This document shows positions 1-6,601 of a DNA stretch of 24,424 nucleotides, one piece after another. The position numbers and the translations under genes are program-made. Under the pieces are notes generated by a model that saw only the letters and a list, made by a program, of their open reading frames with translations, made no database searches and was not told the DNA's origin. The DNA is from Clostridia bacterium (GTDB taxonomy: Bacteria > Bacillota > Clostridia > Oscillospirales > Acutalibacteraceae), in NCBI GenBank assembly GCA_900752115.1, contig CAADUC010000112.1, positions 1 to 24,424 on the forward strand. The letters are read 5' to 3'. Position 1 is the stretch's first letter, and the number at the start of each line of letters is the position of its first letter.

Positions 1-45
1 AAGCACCTGGAGGCGGCTCTGGACGACGCCTTCATTGCCGGCTGA
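1..45 (+). CDS. C-terminal tail of an unidentified protein (partial)
   Basis: The first frame is open from the window edge and ends at a TGA at 43-45, giving the tail KHLEAALDDAFIAG. I do not recognise the protein from 14 residues. It is called coding because the tail is protein-like and a hairpin forms right at its stop, as expected at the end of a transcription unit. Another + frame is open a little further, so the reading frame is a judgement. Confidence 0.35.
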   Translation, partial: KHLEAALDDAFIAG

Positions 46-76
46 CTTCATTCAGCCGGAGCCTGCAAACAATTTT
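38..76 (+). terminator. Hairpin at the end of the upstream gene, possible weak terminator
   Basis: A perfect 8-bp inverted repeat has arms CCGGCTGA (38-45) and TCAGCCGG (52-59) around a 6-nt loop. It overlaps the TGA stop of the partial gene. A short T run (TTTT, 73-76) follows only after a gap of about 13 nt, so this is a weak intrinsic terminator or an mRNA-end stabiliser rather than a textbook terminator. Confidence 0.45.
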
Positions 77-125
77 GCGCATAAATCTTGACGGCACCCA
101 GTAGAATGTAATAGGGTGATTGAAA

Positions 126-509
126 ATGTCTAAAAGAGCAAAAAAAGAAAAGCGCCCTGTTGCGAAAATCGACTTCAAGCCGTATGGTGCAGCAATCAAA
201 GCTGGGCGCACAAAGCAGAAAGAATCCCGGAATAAGGCGGCCGACGCGCTGTTTATTTCGCCGCGCTATCTTGCCAACATCGAAAATAAGGGGCAGCATC
301 CCAGCGTACAGGTATTCTTAGAACTGATGTCCCGCTATCATATCTCTGTGGATCAGATTCTTCATGGTGAAACTATGGAGGGCAAGTCCACGGAGCGGAT
401 GCAGTTTGAAACGCTGTTGGATGAGCTGACGGACGCTGAAATCAAAATCCTCACAGCAACCGCGCAAGCGTTGCTGGACGCAAGGACGGACAACGAGGGA
501 GAAAATTGA
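126..509 (+). CDS. XRE/Cro-C1 family helix-turn-helix regulator
   Basis: This is a 127-residue DNA-binding protein. A lysine-rich N-terminus (residues 2-15) precedes an XRE-type helix-turn-helix at about residues 20-80, with the usual pattern of basic first helix (AAIKAGRTKQKESRNKAAD), recognition segment (FISPRYLANIENKGQHPS) and final helix (FLELMSRYHISVDQIL). The C-terminus is a short helical region rich in L, T and A. I start it at the ATG at 126, behind AGGG at 113-116, rather than at a TTG at 120 that would crowd the ribosome site. It sits alone between two hairpins, upstream of the mobilisation genes. Such proteins commonly control ICE transfer or excision genes; its target here is not shown by the sequence. 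Confidence 0.88.
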   Translation: MSKRAKKEKRPVAKIDFKPYGAAIKAGRTKQKESRNKAADALFISPRYLANIENKGQHPSVQVFLELMSRYHISVDQILHGETMEGKSTERMQFETLLDELTDAEIKILTATAQALLDARTDNEGEN

Positions 510-522
510 ATACGGTATAAGG

Positions 523-559
523 AACGCTATGAACAGGTGGTTCATGGCGTTTTTCTTTT
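523..559 (+). terminator. Intrinsic terminator after the XRE regulator
   Basis: A 12-bp stem is formed by AACGCTATGAAC (523-534) and GTTCATGGCGTT (540-551) with one T-G wobble and a 5-nt AGGTG loop. It runs straight into TTTTTCTTTT. This is a textbook Rho-independent terminator and separates the regulator from the mobC operon, which therefore needs its own promoter or start signal between 560 and 732. Confidence 0.85.
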
Positions 560-628
560 GAAAAAGTTTGCCTGCGGTTTGCCAAATTGCGGCTGTGCCG
601 CCGTTGTAGTAGTGAGGGAGATACCGTA

Positions 629-707
629 GCAAGCATAGGGAGTGTAGCCACACTCCCGCAAAGCACCTGTCTGTGCTTTGCTTGTTGGGATAATCCCAAA
701 CCCTTAT
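629..707 (+). other. Structured non-coding element, copy 1 (upstream of mobC)
   Basis: Three hairpins lie in 79 nt. Stem A is GGGAGTGT (638-645)/ACACTCCC (650-657) with loop AGCC. Stem B is GCAAAGCAC (658-666)/GTGCTTTGC (673-681) with loop CTGTCT. Stem C is TTGGGAT (685-691)/ATCCCAA (693-699). An outer helix CAAGCA (630-635)/TGCTTG (679-684) can close around A and B if B is shortened. The same element recurs inverted at 12798-12890 with flanks nearly unchanged and stem B replaced by a different but still paired sequence. It lies between a terminator and the mobC ribosome site. It could be a 5' leader RNA, an oriT-type relaxase site, or a DNA operator or single-strand promoter; the sequence alone does not decide. 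Confidence 0.7.
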
Positions 708-732
708 TCGGAGCGGAAAGGACGGTGAACAA

Positions 733-1062
733 ATGGCAAACCGAACGCGGAATATCGTGCTGCGCGTTCCTGTGACTGCCGAGGAACGGGCAATGATCGA
801 GCGTAAAATGCAGCAGATGGGAACGGGCTGTTTTTCCGTTTATGCGCGGAAAATGCTCATAGACGGCTATGTGATCCGGCTGGATTACAGCGACGTGAAA
901 GCAATGACCGCCGAGCTGCAAAAAATCGGCACAAACATCAATCAGATTGCGAAGCGCGTGAACGCTACGGGAACGCTCTATGCGCAGGACATTGAGGACA
1001 TCAAGGGGGCGATGGCGGAGATATGGCAATTACAAAGATCCATCCTATCAAAAGCACCTTGA
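733..1062 (+). CDS. mobC: MobC-family mobilisation protein (relaxosome accessory)
   Basis: This 109-residue protein has a ribbon-helix-helix-like N-terminus (TRNIVLRVPVTAEERAMIERKM) followed by the MobC family signature around residues 55-95 (ELQKIGTNINQIAKRVNATG). MobC proteins bind oriT and help the relaxase reach its nick site. AAAGGA at 717-722 serves the ATG at 733. The 3' end overlaps the relaxase start by 40 nt, so the two are translated together. It follows directly after the structured element at 629-707, which makes that element a candidate binding site. Family assignment is firm; binding to this DNA is inference. Confidence 0.9.
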   Translation: MANRTRNIVLRVPVTAEERAMIERKMQQMGTGCFSVYARKMLIDGYVIRLDYSDVKAMTAELQKIGTNINQIAKRVNATGTLYAQDIEDIKGAMAEIWQLQRSILSKAP

Positions 1063-2357
1063 AAAAAGCCATTGACTACATCGTTGATCCTGCAAAGACC
1101 GACGATAAGCTGCTGGTGTCCTCGTTCGGCTGCGCCGTGGAAACCGCAGACCTTGAGTTTGAAAAAACACGGCTGCTTGCTATGCAGAAAGGCAACAATC
1201 TCGCTCACCATCTGATACAGGCCTTTGAGCCGGGTGAGGTCAGCTATGCGCAAGCCCACGAGATCGGGCGGCAGCTTGCCGATGAAATCCTCGGCGGCAA
1301 GTATGAGTATGTCATTGCTACTCACATCAACAAGGAGCATTGCCATAACCATATTATTTTCTGTGCCGTGGATTTTGCGGAGCATAAGAAGTACATTTCC
1401 AACCGCAAAAGCTACGCGCAGATCCGCCGTGTCAGCGACAGACTATGCCGGGAAAACGGGCTGTCCGTTGTCGCGCCCGGCGCGGAGCGCGGCAAGCAGT
1501 ATGCCGAATGGGACGCGCAGCGGAAAGGGACAAGCTATAAGCAAAAGCTAAAAATCGCCATCGACAGGCTCATTCCCATTTCCAAAGACCTTGACGACCT
1601 CCTGCGTCGGTTGGAAGCCGAGGGGTATGAAATCAAACGAGGAAAGTATATCTCATTCCGCGCTCCCAGTCAGGAGCGATTTACCCGTGCAAAGACGTTG
1701 GGTGAAGCTTACACCGAGGAAGCCATAGCCGAACGCATCAAGGGCAAGGTCATTCTGAAAATGCCAAAGCCGGAGCGCGGCAGCGTGTCGCTACTGATCG
1801 ACATTGAAAACTGCATCAAGGCGCAGCAATCCGCAGGCTATGAACGCTGGGCAAAAATTGAAAATCTGAAACGCGCTGCCCGCACAATGGTATTTCTCGA
1901 CCAGCACGGCGTTTCCCGCTATACCGATTTGGAGCAGAAGATCACAGAGCTTCAGGACAGCAATGAGCAAGCTGCCGCTGCGCTGAAAACAGCGGAACGC
2001 CGCCTGTCTGATCTGGCGCTGCTGATAAAGCATACCGCCACCTACAAAGAGCTAAAACCGCTGTATAGCGAATACAAAAAATCCCGTGATAAGGAAAAGT
2101 ATCTGCGCGGACGTGAGCGTGAAATCATTCTCTTTGAAGCGTCGGCGCGGGCGCTGAAAGCGGCGGGCGTCGGTGATAAACTCCCCGACCTTGCCAAGCT
2201 ACGCGAGGAATATTCCAGACTGTCCGAAGAAAAGGATCGGCTGTACGCTGAGTACGGAAGCCTGAAAAAGCGTATGCGGGAATACGATGCCGTCAAGCAG
2301 AACATCGACAGCATCCTGTCCCCCAATCGTGGGCAGGAACAGGACAAAGCCTTGTAG
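1023..2357 (+). CDS. MOBP-type relaxase (mobilisation nuclease)
   Basis: This 444-residue relaxase would nick oriT, attach to the 5' end and lead the strand into the recipient. Residues 1-150 form the relaxase/mobilisation nuclease domain: a candidate catalytic tyrosine is Y19 (AIDYIVDP), and the metal-binding histidine cluster is THINKEHCHNHIIF with H101, H106, H108 and H110. A basic middle section (about 150-260) precedes a long charged helical, probably coiled-coil, region (about 270-435). The ATG at 1023 lies inside mobC. The domain order matches relaxases of Tn1549-like ICEs. The nick site is not directly identifiable; the stretch 560-732 upstream of mobC is the obvious place to look. 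Confidence 0.93.
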   Translation: MAITKIHPIKSTLKKAIDYIVDPAKTDDKLLVSSFGCAVETADLEFEKTRLLAMQKGNNLAHHLIQAFEPGEVSYAQAHEIGRQLADEILGGKYEYVIATHINKEHCHNHIIFCAVDFAEHKKYISNRKSYAQIRRVSDRLCRENGLSVVAPGAERGKQYAEWDAQRKGTSYKQKLKIAIDRLIPISKDLDDLLRRLEAEGYEIKRGKYISFRAPSQERFTRAKTLGEAYTEEAIAERIKGKVILKMPKPERGSVSLLIDIENCIKAQQSAGYERWAKIENLKRAARTMVFLDQHGVSRYTDLEQKITELQDSNEQAAAALKTAERRLSDLALLIKHTATYKELKPLYSEYKKSRDKEKYLRGREREIILFEASARALKAAGVGDKLPDLAKLREEYSRLSEEKDRLYAEYGSLKKRMREYDAVKQNIDSILSPNRGQEQDKAL

Positions 2358-2372
2358 TTTCTCTGACATTCG

Positions 2373-2399
2373 CACATTATTTTCAAATAATTTAATGTG
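2373..2399 (+). promoter_or_regulatory. Distal AbiE operator palindrome (decayed promoter duplicate)
   Basis: Arms CACATTA (2373-2379) and TAATGTG (2393-2399) flank a 13-nt spacer. The same arms and spacing recur exactly 54 bp downstream, about five helical turns away, so both sites lie on one face of the DNA. The copy includes a degraded promoter: CTGACA at 2363-2368 and AATAAT at 2386-2391 sit where the downstream copy has TTGACA and TATAAT. AbiEi antitoxins studied elsewhere repress their own promoter through paired inverted repeats, which fits. Confidence 0.75.
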
Positions 2400-2416
2400 T
2401 GTTCGTCGTTTCGTGG

Positions 2417-2445
2417 TTGACAACCGCACATTATTTCCGTATAAT
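2417..2445 (+). promoter_or_regulatory. Sigma-70-type promoter of the abiE operon
   Basis: A consensus -35 (TTGACA, 2417-2422) and a consensus -10 (TATAAT, 2440-2445) are separated by the ideal 17 bp. This is the clearest promoter in the window. It reads into the AbiEi start about 33 bp beyond the -10, and its spacer and -10 lie inside the proximal operator palindrome. Confidence 0.9.
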
Positions 2446-2453
2446 ATAATGTG
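2427..2453 (+). promoter_or_regulatory. Proximal AbiE operator palindrome over the -10
   Basis: Arms CACATTA (2427-2433) and TAATGTG (2447-2453) enclose a 13-nt spacer that contains the TATAAT -10 box. A protein bound here would block RNA polymerase. With the distal copy at 2373-2399 it forms a two-site operator suited to cooperative negative autoregulation by the AbiEi antitoxin. Confidence 0.8.
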
Positions 2454-2478
2454 TGATTGTCAAAGCGAGGTGAGAAGC

Positions 2479-3072
2479 ATGAACGCCAAGGAGAAAATCG
2501 AAGAACTGCTGGAAGCGTCGGAGGACGGCACGATCACCGCAGCGCAGGTGACGGAAGCCGGACTGCACCGCAGCGTCTTACAGGAGTTTGTCAAAAGCGG
2601 CGAGATGTACCGCTTCGGGCGCGGCCTGTATGTGCAGAGCAGCGCATGGGAGGACGATTTCTACCTCTTGCAGCGCAAGTATGGGCGCGGGATTTACTCG
2701 CACGATACCGCTCTGTATCTGTTGGGCTATTCAGACCGTACCCCGGCGAAATATACGATGACCTTTCCCAAGGGCTACAATGCCCCGTCCTTAAAGCAGG
2801 AGAACTTAATCATCAAGCGCGTTGTGCCGGAGAACTATGAGTTCGGCAGAATTGAAATCGAATCCCCCTCCGGCAATCCAATTCGTGTTTACGATTTGGA
2901 ACGGACGCTGTGTGACATCCTGCGCGGCAGCGGCAGCGACGTTCAGATCGTCGGAGAAGCTATGAAACGCTATGCAGCGTCCAAGGATAAGAACATTCAC
3001 AAACTGATGCAGTACGCAGACCAGCTTCGCGTGAAGCCTAAGGTGCTGCGATACATGGAGGTTTTGCTATGA
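2479..3072 (+). CDS. abiEi: AbiEi-family antitoxin and autorepressor (type IV TA)
   Basis: This 197-residue protein has the AbiEi layout: an N-terminal winged-helix region at about residues 1-60 (KIEELLEASEDGTITAAQVT, then LHRSVLQEFVKSGEMYRFGR) and a C-terminal domain with the family-typical GIYSHDTALYLLGYSDRTPA and YDLERTLCDILR stretches. I start at the ATG at 2479 behind GAGGTGAG (2466-2473); the frame is open further upstream, but that would run through the promoter and operators. AbiEi proteins neutralise the AbiEii nucleotidyltransferase without contacting it and repress their own operon. The stop overlaps the toxin start as ATGA (3069-3072), so the pair is translationally coupled. Confidence 0.9.
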   Translation: MNAKEKIEELLEASEDGTITAAQVTEAGLHRSVLQEFVKSGEMYRFGRGLYVQSSAWEDDFYLLQRKYGRGIYSHDTALYLLGYSDRTPAKYTMTFPKGYNAPSLKQENLIIKRVVPENYEFGRIEIESPSGNPIRVYDLERTLCDILRGSGSDVQIVGEAMKRYAASKDKNIHKLMQYADQLRVKPKVLRYMEVLL

Positions 3073-3914
3073 TGACTAAAAATCCGATGCAACTAAAAGC
3101 CTTTATCAAGAACAAAGCGGCAGAAAAGCATATCTCGGCGCAGCTCGTCATGCAGAACTATATGCTTGAACGGCTGCTGGAACGGATCTCGCTCTCGCCC
3201 TATAAAAACAATTTCATTCTCAAGGGCGGATTCCTGATTTCCGTCATTGTGGGACTGGACACGCGGGCAACAATGGATCTGGACACGACAATCAAGGGCT
3301 TCACCCTGACGCATGAAGCAATCCGCAAAATCTTTACAGAGATTTGCGCTATCCAGATTGCCGACGACGTACAGCTTGAGGTTGTCGGTATCTCTGACAT
3401 TCGGGAAACCGACGATTACCCCGGCATCCGGGTCGCGCTGAAAGCGAACTATCCGCCGATCAGCGTACCGCTGACGGTGGATGTCACCACGGGCGACATG
3501 ATAACGCCCCGTGAGGTGGAATACACATTCTCCCTGCTGTTCGATGACCGCACAATCAGTATTCTTGCCTATAACCTTGAAACGGTGCTGGCGGAAAAGC
3601 TGGAAACCGTGCTGTCCCGCAACATTGCGAATACCCGTCCGAGAGATTATTACGACGTACATATCCTGTACGCGCTGCGCGGCGCGGAGTGCGACAAAGC
3701 GACGCTGCGCAGGGCGCTGGAACGAACAACGCAGAAACGCGGCAGCGGCATGATCCTGACAGACTACCCGGAGATTATGAAAGAGATCCGCGAAAGCGAT
3801 ACGCTCCGTAGGCTGTGGGAGAAATACAGCCGCGAGTATGAATACGCAAAGGATATTTCCTTTGATGATACCTGTAATACCATTCAGACAATTATGGACG
3901 CAATCATGGTGTAA
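3069..3914 (+). CDS. abiEii: AbiEii-family nucleotidyltransferase toxin
   Basis: This is a 281-residue member of the AbiEii/DUF1814-type nucleotidyltransferase family. Visible catalytic features are the KGG motif (52-54), the MDLD metal site (D70, D72), a conserved lysine in LAEKLETVL (K177), and RPRDYYD (D193, D196). Such enzymes arrest growth after phage infection and, as TA toxins, stabilise mobile elements; related MenT toxins modify tRNA 3' ends. The gene starts within the antitoxin stop codon. All key residues appear present, so the toxin looks intact. Whether it serves phage abortive infection or retention of this ICE is not shown by the sequence. Confidence 0.9.
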   Translation: MMTKNPMQLKAFIKNKAAEKHISAQLVMQNYMLERLLERISLSPYKNNFILKGGFLISVIVGLDTRATMDLDTTIKGFTLTHEAIRKIFTEICAIQIADDVQLEVVGISDIRETDDYPGIRVALKANYPPISVPLTVDVTTGDMITPREVEYTFSLLFDDRTISILAYNLETVLAEKLETVLSRNIANTRPRDYYDVHILYALRGAECDKATLRRALERTTQKRGSGMILTDYPEIMKEIRESDTLRRLWEKYSREYEYAKDISFDDTCNTIQTIMDAIMV

Positions 3915-3932
3915 ACGAAAGGAGGCTTCTTT

Positions 3933-4325
3933 ATGGGTTGGCTGGCAGCGCAGGGCGCGATTATGGCGATTGGGCTTTTCATTGGGCTTGTCTGCTCGGT
4001 GATCGGACTATTCTTCGGGCATATCATTCTCTTTGACAGCATTGCTCTCGGCATCGCCGCCGGAGTGTGCTGCAATCAGTTTACTGCAATTCATCCGGCG
4101 CTGTGCCTCGTGATCGGCATTGCAACATTTCTGCTGCTATTGTGGCTGCAAAATACCAGCATTGGCTTCTGGCTCGTTGGCGGGCTGCTCACGCTGATCT
4201 ATGCAGCGGTGTTCGGGCTGCTGGCCTACTTCATTTCGGAGCATGATCCCATCTGGGGCTGGGTGATTTTCGGTCTGGTGTTCCTCGTGGTCGGTGCGCT
4301 GCACCTACGCGCACGGGATAGCTGA
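3933..4325 (+). CDS. Small polytopic membrane protein behind AbiEii (unknown function)
   Basis: I do not recognise this 130-residue protein. It is almost entirely hydrophobic, with about five membrane segments near residues 9-27, 31-47, 55-72, 78-101 and 107-123, and a short basic C-terminus (LRARDS). A strong AAAGGAGG site (3918-3925) lies ahead of the ATG at 3933, and the gene begins 18 nt after the AbiEii stop with no terminator between, so it is probably the third gene of the abiE operon. It could be a membrane partner of the toxin system, an unrelated cargo gene, or an ICE maintenance protein. No catalytic motif is visible. Confidence 0.75.
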   Translation: MGWLAAQGAIMAIGLFIGLVCSVIGLFFGHIILFDSIALGIAAGVCCNQFTAIHPALCLVIGIATFLLLLWLQNTSIGFWLVGGLLTLIYAAVFGLLAYFISEHDPIWGWVIFGLVFLVVGALHLRARDS

Positions 4326-4476
4326 AAGCAAGCGCAAAGTCACGGCTTAGAGTGCCTGTATGCCTTGCTGAGAGCGGCTTTACAGCGCGGGAAACGCAAA
4401 GGTCGTATGTTTCCCTGCCAGTTATGAAAAACGAGTTTGAAAGCGTGACAAATGAGATTGAAAGGAATGATTGTAT
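4326..4476 (+). other. Intergenic stretch between membrane protein and PIN gene
   Basis: It holds a 7-bp inverted repeat GGGAAAC (4389-4395)/GTTTCCC (4409-4415) with a 13-nt loop but no T tract. A short frame from the ATG at 4424 begins MKNEFESVTNEIERND and stops soon after entering the PIN gene out of frame. Its TTTGAAAGCGTGACA (4436-4450) reappears on the - strand in the 12.9-kb intergenic region. It may be a gene remnant at the junction of an inserted cargo gene. No convincing promoter is visible. Confidence 0.3.
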
Positions 4477-6324
4477 ATGTTCAAATATCCTTTGGCAGTA
4501 ACGATTGATACAAACATATTTGACGCAGCAAAATTCGACCTGTGTGATGCCAGTCCCCTCAAAACGCTCGAAAACTATGTTAAAAACGGGAAAATCAAGG
4601 TTGTTCTAAGTGATATTGTTGTACGGGAATCAAAAAGACATATTGCAGATCAGGTCAAAAAAATATGTGGGATTATGCGAAAGGCAAGAGCTGCCGCTTT
4701 GGAGGAATCTACTGAACATCTCATAAGAACTATTGGACTGGGCGAGATATTGAGAATCGTAACAAACAAAGATGAACTCATATCAAAAGGTGAGGAAATG
4801 TTTGATGATTTTCTCCGAACGATCAATACCGAAATTCTTGGCGCAGATTTAATAGATGTAGGTTTGGTACTCGGTGATTATTTTGAAACTAAGCCACCAT
4901 TTGAAAACAGCGAAAAGAAAAAAAGTGAGTTTCCAGATGCATTTATTGCTCAACAGATCAGGAAACGATTTGGCGAAACAGAAGAAGTTGTAATTATCAG
5001 TAACGATAAAGGTTTTATAAGGGCTTGTGGAGAAAGTGAAAATCATCTTTTCTTCAGTTCCTTAGGCAAGCTATATAATGCAATAAGTAAAGAAGATGCA
5101 GCGTATGATGAAACAATGGCCGTTATCAAGGACCTACAATTACGCATAAGCGCTGCTGTGAAAGAGTATATCAAAGACAATGAAAATATAGATGTTCATG
5201 GCCTCTCATACGACAAAGACGGGATAGAATCTGGGTACGATTACAATGAATTTTATCTGCATGGTATTTCAGATGTAACATTTTCTGTCCACTCCGTAGA
5301 TGAAATTTCCGACAATATTTCTATTGTCACGCTCTCATGTAAAGCAGATATTTCCGCTGATTGCTATTATGAGGATTATGCCAATGCTCCTTGGGACCCC
5401 GAAGAAAAAGAATATGTATTTGTTGATACAATAAAAATGCGCGAGGAACATAAAGCACGGTTTGGGTGCAGAATTGAGATTGACCGAGCAGAAAAGACGT
5501 TCAAAGTGTTTCCGTTTACAGTTATTTTGGGTGGCGATTCAAGACGCAACAGATATGAGGTTGAAGAACACCCCGTCGAAGATGATGAAGAAGAAATTCG
5601 GGATATGGACAGAGAAGCACTTGGATTTCAGGCGCTCGGAAGCTATGAATCATACTTAGAGGATAATTTACCTGATTCACATTTTTACGCAGATATAATC
5701 GCAAGGTTTGAGGAAATAAATGGCTTATACCGAAAGTATGATGACTGCTGTATTAGTTTTGATGACTTGTTGGCCGAACTTAATACTGCCAATCCTAAAG
5801 AGATCATCAAACTGATATACGAAAGATTGTTGGAAGTATCAGATATACCGCACATTGCCAATATAGAAAACATCACAGATTCCGAGATTGAAGAAATCCA
5901 AGCATGGGCAAGTGCTCAATATGAAAGAGCATCTGAGATTGCGGATATAGACACACTGCCAGATGTAATATCTTTCGGGGAAACGATTGTAATTAAGGGT
6001 ATAGACAGCAGTAAAGCATCATTGTCCATAGGTGATAATCAGATAAGCCCTGACGAGGGCAGCGAAGAAGTTATTGACATTTGTTTTTCTAACGGGGATG
6101 AAAATACGACCAGCGGATATATAAAACTGACTGTTGGCTATTTGAATTTCGATGAAGACGGTGGAGCAGCGGATGGTATAAGTGATGAGGTAGAATACGA
6201 ATATCACGACATACTAAAAGAATTGGATAATTTCATTTATGCTCAAAATTGTCTTATTGAAAAAGACACTCGTATTGCTGAGATTATCAGCGAAGCCATA
6301 AAAACAAATGGTGACAATACCTAA
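4477..6324 (+). CDS. Large PIN-domain (DUF4935-like) protein, putative RNase cargo
   Basis: This 615-residue protein begins with a PIN-like nuclease domain of about 200 residues. Acidic positions expected for metal binding are D11 (VTIDTN), D46/E51 (LSDIVVRE), D154 (EFPDAF) and D177 (IISNDKGF). The remaining 400 residues are acidic; a probable beta-rich part (about 245-370) and a helical part follow, and I recognise neither. The ATG at 4477 is chosen over the TTG at 4471 because AAAGGA (4461-4466) is too close to the latter. Base use is plainly AT-richer than in flanking genes (many ATA, AAA, GAT, AGA codons), which marks a recent arrival. It lies next to AbiE, so a defence role is plausible but inferred. 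Confidence 0.8.
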   Translation: MFKYPLAVTIDTNIFDAAKFDLCDASPLKTLENYVKNGKIKVVLSDIVVRESKRHIADQVKKICGIMRKARAAALEESTEHLIRTIGLGEILRIVTNKDELISKGEEMFDDFLRTINTEILGADLIDVGLVLGDYFETKPPFENSEKKKSEFPDAFIAQQIRKRFGETEEVVIISNDKGFIRACGESENHLFFSSLGKLYNAISKEDAAYDETMAVIKDLQLRISAAVKEYIKDNENIDVHGLSYDKDGIESGYDYNEFYLHGISDVTFSVHSVDEISDNISIVTLSCKADISADCYYEDYANAPWDPEEKEYVFVDTIKMREEHKARFGCRIEIDRAEKTFKVFPFTVILGGDSRRNRYEVEEHPVEDDEEEIRDMDREALGFQALGSYESYLEDNLPDSHFYADIIARFEEINGLYRKYDDCCISFDDLLAELNTANPKEIIKLIYERLLEVSDIPHIANIENITDSEIEEIQAWASAQYERASEIADIDTLPDVISFGETIVIKGIDSSKASLSIGDNQISPDEGSEEVIDICFSNGDENTTSGYIKLTVGYLNFDEDGGAADGISDEVEYEYHDILKELDNFIYAQNCLIEKDTRIAEIISEAIKTNGDNT

Positions 6325-6332
6325 AACAAAAA

Positions 6333-6374
6333 ACGCGGGGCGCAGCAGCCATCATCGGCTGCCGCGCCCCGCGT
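6333..6374 (-). terminator. Strong GC-rich terminator at the convergent junction
   Basis: An 11-bp outer stem (6333-6343 with 6364-6374) is followed, after one A/C mismatch, by a 6-bp inner stem (6345-6350 with 6357-6362) and loop ATCATC. On the - strand the hairpin is followed by TTTTTTGTTTT, so it ends the long leftward operon after TTRAP. On the + strand it is followed by CGTCTTTT, so it may also stop transcription from the PIN gene. Confidence 0.9.
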
Positions 6375-6380
6375 CGTCTT

Positions 6381-6599
6381 TTACTCTGCGTCGGAAAGCG
6401 TCATTGTGAATTGCGCTTCCTCAAATGCTGCGTCGGTCATGTTGTGCAGTTTATGGATCGTCTGCTCCGCCAGCGGACGCATATCTCCGTCCATATCCGG
6501 CAGCGCGTCGGAAATCGCCGCAATCGTTCTGCGGCGGTCATGCTTATGATAAATACAAATCAGGTTTTCTTCCTCAATGGTGAACGAAACATTGCCCAT
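6381..6599 (-). CDS. Transposon-transfer assisting protein (TTRAP family)
   Basis: This small acidic protein of 72 residues has the family look: MGNVSFTIEEENLICIYH at the start, an aspartate-rich middle (ALPDMDGDMRPLAEQTI) and KLHNMTDAAFEEAQF near the end. The family is found in Clostridia conjugative transposons and named for an assumed role in transfer; no biochemical activity is known to me. I choose the second ATG (6599) because GGAGGT abuts the first ATG (6605) but lies 6 nt ahead of the second. It is the last gene of the leftward operon, overlapping the previous stop region and followed by the terminator at 6333-6374. Confidence 0.82.
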   Translation of the reverse strand: MGNVSFTIEEENLICIYHKHDRRRTIAAISDALPDMDGDMRPLAEQTIHKLHNMTDAAFEEAQFTMTLSDAE

Positions 6600-6601
6600 G
6601 C

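Noticed and set aside
88..116. Promoter for the XRE regulator (TTGACG at 88-93)
   Set aside because: No -10 box at a proper distance; the best candidate has a 15-bp spacer and poor match, so it is not listed.
451..1029. 192-residue open frame on the - strand
   Set aside because: Overlaps the XRE regulator terminator, the structured element and mobC in antisense; no ribosome site or family features.
2287..2478. Longer AbiEi starting upstream
   Set aside because: The frame is open but would place the consensus promoter and both operators inside the coding sequence, and GAGGTGAG favours the ATG at 2479.
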